This document shows, piece by piece, positions 57,714 through 64,000 of a stretch of 64,000 nucleotides of DNA. The stretch is from Siphonodentalium dalli. Its lineage: Eukaryota > Mollusca > Scaphopoda > Gadilida > Siphonodentaliidae. The stretch lies in the NCBI GenBank assembly GCA_032622095.1, contig CP136066.1, positions 225,806,961 to 225,870,960 on the forward strand. The letters are read 5' to 3'. The first letter of the stretch is position 1. Each line of letters begins with the position of its first letter. The notes beneath the pieces were generated by a model. That model saw only the letters and a list, made by a program, of their open reading frames with translations. It did not search any database and was not told the origin of the DNA. The translations under genes and the position numbers were made by a program.

Positions 57714-60202
57714 AATTTCTTGTTTTGTTTTTAATTAAAACTGTTTAAATAATTGTAACGTGCGCAAAGCATACAAACGCACAGTAGACCCAACTACATG
57801 TATGGTTTTTAGTGAAAATTAAATTTGTTTGAGCAAAAACTATTATATATACCCCACAGCTGGTTCAATTTGGTAACGAATAATAATTTAATTGGTCAAG
57901 AATATAAAATGGAACAAATTCACTGCTTTTTATATTATAGGATAATAGGGGAAAATCTGTGGAATTTTCCCCACTATTTTAATACTGAGAGGCAAGAATT
58001 TTTTCAGCCTCAAACCAGACTTAAGTCCATTATACAGTAATTCCCCTATACAATGAAGAAATTTACAAAACATGGGAATGAATTTGAAATTTTGGTGGTC
58101 GTGTCCAGTTCTGCATGGAATTGCCCATAGTGGTTTTAAAGTTTTTGATTGAGTTGGGTAACAGCTACATGTACATGTATGGCCCTTTGGTGAAAAATAA
58201 GGATTTTTTTTAGCAAAAACTATTATATATACCCCACAGCTGGTTCAATGTTGTGGGACATATATAATTTATGTAACATGCACAGAGTAAATGTTGTCAA
58301 TCTTGTATACTAAATACATGTATACATTGTACATGTATATACACCCCACAATTGGTTACAGATTATAAGCCATCTAAATATAAATAAATAGTTTTTATAG
58401 CAGCAGGATCCGTCCTATTATATATACCCCACAGCTGGTTCAATTTGGTAACAAATAATAATTTAATTGGTCAAGAATATAAAATGGAACAAATTCACTG
58501 CTTCTTAAATTATAGGATAATAGGGGAAAATCTGGGGAATTTTCCCCACTATCTACTGAGAGGCAAACAAAAATTCAGCCTCAAACCAGACTTACATGTA
58601 AGTCCATTATACATGTACATGTACTATTATGTCATGAAATTACAGTAATTTCCCTGTACAATGAAGAAAATTACATGACATGACAATGAATTTGAAATTT
58701 TGCAGTTCTGCATGGAATTACCCTTAGTGGTTTTAAAGTTTTTGATTGAGTTGGGTAACAGCTACATGTATGGCCCTTTGGTGACAATTGAAAATAAGGA
58801 TTTTTAGCAAAAACTATTATATATACCCCACAGCTGGTTCTAAGTTGTGGGATATATATAATTTATGTAACATGCACAGAGTAAATTTTGTCAATCTTGT
58901 ATTAAATATATATACCCCACAGTTGAATGAATTTGAAATTTTGGTGGTCGTGTCCAGTTCTGCATGGAATTACCCTTAGTGTTTTAAAATTTTTGATTGA
59001 GTTGGGTAACAGCTACATGTATGGCCCTTTGGTGAAAAATAAGGATTTTTTAGCAAAAACTATTATATATATACCCCACAGCTGGTTCAAAGTTGTGGGA
59101 TATATATAATTTATGTAACATGCACACAGTAAATTTTGTCAATCTTGTATTAAATATATATACCCCACAATTGGTTAGAAATTATAAGCCATCTAATAAA
59201 TATTTTTTATAGCAGTAGGATCCGTCCCTTTGTCCGTGTCAACTGTGCGTCTGCTTATTTTTCTCCAAGAAATCTAGACTGATTTAACTAAATTTGGTGT
59301 GATGACTTGGGTCACCCTGGCGGAGGTTTATATATTTTTTTTCAATCAAAACTGTTTAAATAATTGTAACGTGCGCAAAGCATACAAACATACAGTAGGC
59401 CCAACTACATATGGCTTGTTGCCATTCATCGGAAAGCTCTCGTGTACATGTATGGTTTTTGGTGAAAATTAAGTATTTTTGAGCAAAATCTATTATATAT
59501 ACCCCACAGCTGGTTCAATTTGGTAACAAATAATAATTTAATTGGTCAAGAATATAAAATGGAACAAATTCACTGCTTCTTATATTATAGGATAATAGGG
59601 GAAAATCTGGGGAATTTTCCTCTCTGTTTTGAGTGTTTTCTGAGAGGCAAGAATTTGTTCAGCCTCAAACCGGACTTAAGTCCATTAATATACATGTATG
59701 TCATGAAATTACAGTAATTTCCCTATACAATGAAGAAAAAATACATGACATGAGAATGAATTTGAAATTTTGGTGGTCGTGTCCAGTATATACAATGTAT
59801 ATACCCCACAGCTGGTTCAAAGTTGTGGGGTATATATAATTTATGTAACATGCACAGAGTCAATTCTGTCAACCTTGTATAGATACATGTATACCCCATA
59901 CTTGGTTACAAATTATGAGGCATATAAATGTATATATATGTACAGACACCTGGACCGATTTAACTAATTCATATAAATAGGCTATTTTCTAAAATTCAAG
60001 TGAGAGACACATACATGTACAATATGTATAATATACTAGTACAGAAACAATGTCTATTAAGTTAGTAATTACTATTAGTACTAATCTCTTTGTTAATTTT
60101 CCATTTGAATGATAACAAACCTGAACTCGAACTATTTGAAGTTTCGACAGGTGAAAGCTAGATAAAGCCAAACATACTTTACAGTATGATTCTGTTAAAC
60201 TG

Positions 60203-60573
60203 TTAACCCTTTACCCAACAAAACGGCCAAAACCGGCCAAATAAAGCTTCAACAGCCTAAAATATCTTCGGTCTGTCTCAATAGAATCATACAAATATGG
60301 ATATTATTGGAACCGGCTCCTTGACCACATTGTGATAGTTACAGTTATGCCCTGTGCCAATGCATTCTCTTATATATGCGAGTCGACCATAGGTCGCCTC
60401 GCATATATAAGAGAATGCATTGGCCTAAAGAAAATCGTTTTTTAACACTTTTTACCATTTTTTCTTACATTCTTTAACAATTTTATAATTTGTAATGTGT
60501 TAAGCCAATAGGTCGACTCGCATATATAAGAGAATGCATTGGCACAGGGCCCTTCTGTTGGGTAAAGGGTTAA
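60203..60573. mobile_element. TIR element TTAACCCTTTACCCAACA with inner hairpin element
   Basis: Outer ends TTAACCCTTTACCCAACA (60203-60220) and its exact complement (60556-60573). Within it, 60350-60549 is the CCCTGTGCC...GGCACAGGG inner element also seen at 43535-43809, here with its right hairpin partly deleted (60501-60549). The inner element thus occurs inside two unrelated outer TIR pairs. Confidence 0.8.
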
Positions 60574-60769
60574 ACTTGAATCTATTTTGTAAAAAAATAA
60601 ATAAATTGTCTGTCAATTTTTTGTTTTTTGGGGTGCCTTGAGTTTGGGCGTCCAAACCGGTAAACGGTATGAAAAAACGGCCTGGATACATGTATGTCCC
60701 TGATATATATATATATGTAAACAAGGTTTACAAAATTTACTCTATGCATTTAATATACATAAATTATAT

Positions 60770-61420
60770 ATATCCCACAACTTTGAACCAGCTGTGGGGT
60801 ATATATATAATAGTTTTTGCTCAAATATACTTAATTTTCACCAAAGGGCCATAGTTGGGTCTGTCGTCCGTTTTTGCATGATCATTTAAACAGTTTGATT
60901 TAATGTACATACATATATACATGTACATGTATATGTATTTATTTACATTTATATGTACATTATATGCCTCATAATTTGTAACCATGTACATGTATGGTGT
61001 ACATGTATGTCTATACAAGGTTGACATAATTGACTCTGTGCATGTTACATGAACTATACATGTAACCATGTATATACATGTACCCCACACCTTTGAACCA
61101 GCTGTGGGGTATATATAATAGTTTTCGCTCAAAAATACTGAATTTTCACCAAAGGGCCATAGTTGGGTCTGTCGTTGGTTTTTGATGAATTTAAACAGTT
61201 TGATTTTATGTACATACGTGTATACTACTAGTAGTACATGTATAATATTTATTTACATTTACATGTACAGTATATGCCTCATAATTTGTAATCGAGTATG
61301 GTGTATGTTACATGAATTATACATGTACATGTATATACCCCACAAATTTAAACCAGCTGTGGGGTACATGTATTAATAGTTTTTGCTAAAAAATACTTAA
61401 TTTTCACCAAAAAACATAGT
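60770..61420 (-). repeat. Inverted copies of the CCCCACAGCTGGTT module
   Basis: tttgaaccagctgtggggta occurs at about 60781 and 61091, and aaccagctgtggggtacatg at 61352. Each is followed by aatagtttt(t/c)gct and ttaattttcaccaaagggcc, the complement of the forward modules. With 57.0-59.9 kb they make a large imperfect inverted repeat. Confidence 0.85.
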
Positions 61421-61428
61421 TGGGCCTA

Positions 61429-61603
61429 CTTTCAGGTGCCTAATAATCGTGATGGCCTAATAATAGTGATGGGTACTGATTTAGGCTGAAATTAATAATA
61501 GTGATGGCAATTTCACTCTACATGTATGTCTCAATGCCAAATAATAGTGACCGTTGGGATTTTCTCCAAAATCGTGCTGACACTATTACTAGGCACCTGA
61601 GAG
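61429..61603. mobile_element. TA-flanked MITE with an empty-site match
   Basis: 175 bp, ends CTTTCAGGTGCCTAATAAT and ATTACTAGGCACCTGAGAG, flanked by TA at 61427-61428 and 61604-61605. The surrounding module reads agttgggcc-TA-[element]-TA-ctgcccgtttgtacgctttgc. Sister modules without the element read (complement of 57765-57798 and 59378-59408) agttggg(t/c)c-TA-ctgt followed by gtttgtatgctttgcgcac. This fits insertion at TA with duplication of that dinucleotide. Confidence 0.88.
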
Positions 61604-61609
61604 TACTGC

Positions 61610-61880
61610 CCGTTTGTACGCTTTGCGCAGATTACGATAATTTAAACAGTTTTGATTAAAAACAAAGCAAGAAATTTAAAAAATAATTAATGTTGTTATA
61701 ACCTCTGCCAGGGTGACCAAAGTCATCACACCAAATTTAGTTAAATCAGTCCAGGTTTCTTCGATGAACAAAAACGGTTGACAGACCCAACAACATGTAC
61801 AACAAAGACTATTATCCCACACCTGGTTAACAGTTGTGTGGTACGGTATCTATAATTTATGTAACATGTTTTTTGTCGCG
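61610..61880. repeat. Inverted then forward module fragments
   Basis: gtttgtacgctttgcgcag to ccaggtttcttcgatgaac is the complement of the forward module. 61790-61880 returns to the forward sense (cccacacctggttaacagtt, tagacaataaagagcg). Confidence 0.7.
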
Positions 61881-62247
61881 GTAGACAATAAAGAGCGTTA
61901 TCAATTAGGCCAAAACAAAAAACCTCTTTGTTTCCGATACCCTGCCCGGCTGAGATTTTCTTGCCTGCCTCAATTTTATTTTTTTTTATTTTCTTCAGAA
62001 AGTTAGTCTTTATAGTAAACTGTTAAGAGTGTTAATGTGGTCAATATTTATCGTTTTCCCAATCCCAAAAGCAAAAATAAGTAGGTCATTAAGCTCAACA
62101 TTGGTAGAGATCTTACTGCAGGTGAATGGACAACATGTTTTTATCCAAGGTTTTAAAAAACAATTAGCAAAAATAAAAAATCCCTGCCTGTCTGGGAAAT
62201 TTTCCCAATGTTATGGGAAACAGAGAAGTTTTTTGTTTTGGCATTAA

Positions 62248-62520
62248 GAACCTGATCTATTTCGAGATGCCATAGGTGATTTTGTATGTGGTATTGTGAC
62301 ATTTAAATGTAAAGAGCGTCCATGCTTCCATCTCCCAAAAAACATGGGTTGCCATCCGCCATCTTGGATTTTACTCTTTGCATGACTTAATCCTTTGGCA
62401 CATCCAACAAGACGACATTCCTAATCCGATCATCACTTAACTTTCGAAGTGACTTCTAGAATTTCATTGAAAAGTATAGCCGCCAGTGGCCATCTTTGAT
62501 TTCAAATTTGAATGCATCAG
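62248..62520 (+). repeat. 105-bp repeat copy 2 joined to the 'catggcYgcc' module
   Basis: 62248-62340 is the partner of 56038-56145. It is followed at 62340 by acatgggttgccatccgcca, tcttggattttactctttgc and a second partial unit (agccgccagtggccatcttt). Confidence 0.75.
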
Positions 62521-62930
62521 CACCCCCATGCAATCATCATTTATTGGATAATTGTTTTCACAAGATATTAAAGCATGTTTAGGATCACCTCTGGATGGGA
62601 GCCATCAAATTTTTCCAAATTTGTTGGAAGACACTTGGATTTTACTCTATGAATGCCTAAATCCTTTGTCACAACTTGCAGACGATGTCCCTTGTCCGAT
62701 CGCCACTAAACTTCATGGGATAGGTGCCGTTGATCTCAAATATTTAAACTTAAAGAGGCACTAATAATTAGCAATGAAGTGTGTTTATTATATCAGCTGA
62801 AACGAGAGATGGTATATAACTTACTTTATGATACGCTCAACAGTGAATTATAGAAAAAAACGCGTTTAGATAAATATCGATATCACACAGAAGGAGATAT
62901 AGAAGAATATACTTTCACACTAGCTCGCGC
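62521..62930. other. Upstream region of the recombinase-like gene
   Basis: The first half still has module remnants (cttggattttactctatgaa). No promoter element is convincing. Confidence 0.35.
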
Positions 62931-64000
62931 GTGCGACCGATTCACTTGCGTGTACCAATGCTCTACCGGAATATTTCAAAATACACGCGCATCAGTAGAG
63001 TTATCTTTCCTCTTCTATACTGTGTACGTCTGTATTGTTTACGTTTTGCGGAAAATATTGAAGACCATTCTACACTCGTCGGAGATGATCTTTGGGGGAA
63101 TTTCCAATTAGATGAAGAAATATCACTTGAGGAGTTATTTAAAGAGATTGATGAAGATTCGACAGAAACGGGAACAGTTTCTTGTGCTGGTGATGCTGGA
63201 AGTGGAACTGAGTTGGACCCTGGGCCTAGCGCCAGTAGCGGGTATATTGTTTGATGAAATCGACGGAATTAACCCTGACCCTGACCCTGTCATCACTGCA
63301 CCTTCAAGTTCAGCTTCAGCTCATTCTGTGTACAGTGTTGGAAACCAGGGAAGGATGGACAATCTGAGGTTTGTAAAAATGTCTGGAGGTGATGTTGATA
63401 ATTTCAACCAAGAGCAGCAGAATGTGAACACAAAAAGAAAGACTGAGTATGACTTGAAGTTGTTGAGTCTGTATGCTTTGGAAAGTGGTGAAACCAGAGT
63501 GATAGAGCAAATTCCACCGAATGAACTTTGTGAACTCATTTCTGAATTCCTGCTGTCGGTGCGGAAGAAGGATGGCTGTGAATTTGAGCCAACAACACTG
63601 CGCGCCTACATATCATCTTTTGATCGATATTTAAGGAGTAAGAACTATGAAGCGTCACTCATAACCGACCACAGATTTGCCAAATGCCGACAAACACTGA
63701 AAAACAAACAGAAGCAGTTAAAATCTATGGGTCGAGGAAACAAGCCACATGCTGCAGATCCACTGTCTCAAACTGACATAGATAAACTTTTTGATGCAAA
63801 AGTACTTGGACCTCATAATCCAAAATCACTGCTAAATTCAATGTGGTTGATGTGTACGGAACATTTCGGCATGCGAACTGGCCAAGAAACTTACTCACTG
63901 AGATGGGGTGACGTTGAAGTAAGAGAAGATGAGGCGGGCAGGAATTATGTGATATACACCCAAGAGCGACAAACGAAAACGAGGAGTGGAGAAAACCCAA
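62931..64000 (+). CDS. Crypton-type tyrosine-recombinase-like protein, 5' part, with frame shift
   Basis: Two frames overlap. The first (62931-63254) ends in an acidic stretch, GDDLWGNFQLDEEISLEELF and DPGPSASSG. The second is open from 63112, becomes family-like from about 63241 (FDEIDGINPDPDPV) and stays open to the window edge. It contains LISEFLLSVRKKDG, AYISSFDRYL, SQTDIDKLFDAKVLG, LLNSMWLMCTEHFGMRTGQE and SLRWGDVEV, then NYVIYTQERQTKTRSGENP. This is the core-binding domain plus the first catalytic box of DUF3504 (KIAA1958/ZMYM/QRICH1-like) proteins, derived from Crypton DDE-free transposons. The codon at 63874-63876 (CGA) encodes the presumed catalytic Arg in FGMRTGQE. The remaining boxes lie beyond the window. 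Joining the frames needs one fewer base near 63240 (tagcgggtat); this could be a real mutation, an error, or splicing I cannot see. The true start is uncertain: 62931 gives a basic, hydrophobic leader (to about residue 42) unlike the acidic part and may be non-coding. The 64- to 91-codon minus-strand frames here are shadows. It is a different subfamily from the fragment at 22.4 kb. Confidence 0.8.

Larger units (their letters stand above)
55950..59960 (+). repeat. Forward array of CCCCACAGCTGGTT modules
   Basis: The landmark taccccacagctggttc or a variant occurs near 55951, 56417, 57043, 57453, 57852, 58230, 58428, 58829, 59076, 59505 and 59803. It is often followed by aaagttgtggg(g/a)tatata, so each landmark can fold into a hairpin. 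Neighbouring segments (ttggtcaagaatataaaatg, ctgagaggcaagaatttgtt, gattgagttgggtaacagct, aatttatgtaacatgcacag) recur in the same order with deletions. Several 60-75-codon frames repeat with the DNA; they are broken differently in each copy. Confidence 0.85.

Noticed and set aside
57825-59839. Repeated 60-71-codon frames (NLIGQEYKMEQIHCF...) as a multigene family
   Set aside because: Copies are cut at different places by indels and lie within non-coding modules.
62029-62247. 72-codon frame as a transposase end
   Set aside because: It recalls hAT C-terminal ends only vaguely; no diagnostic residues are seen.

Overview
This window looks like nuclear DNA from a metazoan, most probably a marine invertebrate such as a mollusc, amphioxus or hemichordate. 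It has no bacterial-style operons and is AT-rich. It carries a broken non-LTR retrotransposon with an animal-type reverse transcriptase, two loci of the animal Crypton-derived (DUF3504 / KIAA1958-like) tyrosine-recombinase family, many small TA- or TTAA-flanked inverted-repeat elements, and very large satellite arrays. I could not settle the phylum. No complete host gene can be supported; nearly every long open frame is a by-product of a tandem repeat.

Layout. 1-8.4 kb: intergenic sequence with small foldback or MITE-like elements (three-copy repeat at 1.47-2.25 kb, TTAA-flanked family at 2.5 and 4.3 kb, foldback at 3.05 kb, one element nested in another at 5.2-5.9 kb) and a cluster of CTTAAG-centred palindromes at 6.5-8 kb. 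8.4-13.1 kb: an array of ~246- and ~413-bp units in which orientation flips, with mirror-like spacing around ~10.77 kb. 13.6-21.5 kb: several diverged tandem repeats, a 38-bp minisatellite, a compound foldback element and a composite MITE. 22.3-22.8 kb: a broken tyrosine-recombinase fragment whose end runs into MITE-type sequence. 23.9-25.3 kb: an 84-bp minisatellite split by a pair of hairpins. 25.8-30.4 kb: further small repeats and gene-poor DNA.

30.47-42.06 kb: an 11.6-kb satellite of a 15-bp monomer with interspersed 11-bp monomers and clear higher-order repeats. It ends directly at a decayed LINE (42.06-44.2 kb). That LINE carries a 365-bp MITE which itself consists of one element placed at the central TA of another. 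44.2-53.8 kb: mostly unrecognised sequence with scattered foldback elements. 53.8-62.5 kb: a dense field of related modules (a CCCCACAGCTGGTT hairpin module and a module centred on a 'catggcYgcc' motif), forward for most of its length and inverted near 60.8-61.4 kb, with at least one datable TA-targeted MITE insertion. 62.9-64.0 kb: the 5' part of a second tyrosine-recombinase-like gene, running off the window and carrying an apparent one-base shift.

Nothing here acts as a pathway. The biology on view is repeat birth and turnover: nested MITEs, a satellite abutting a LINE, a minisatellite with a single-copy relative, and domesticated or decayed Crypton-type recombinases. All repeat comparisons were made by eye.
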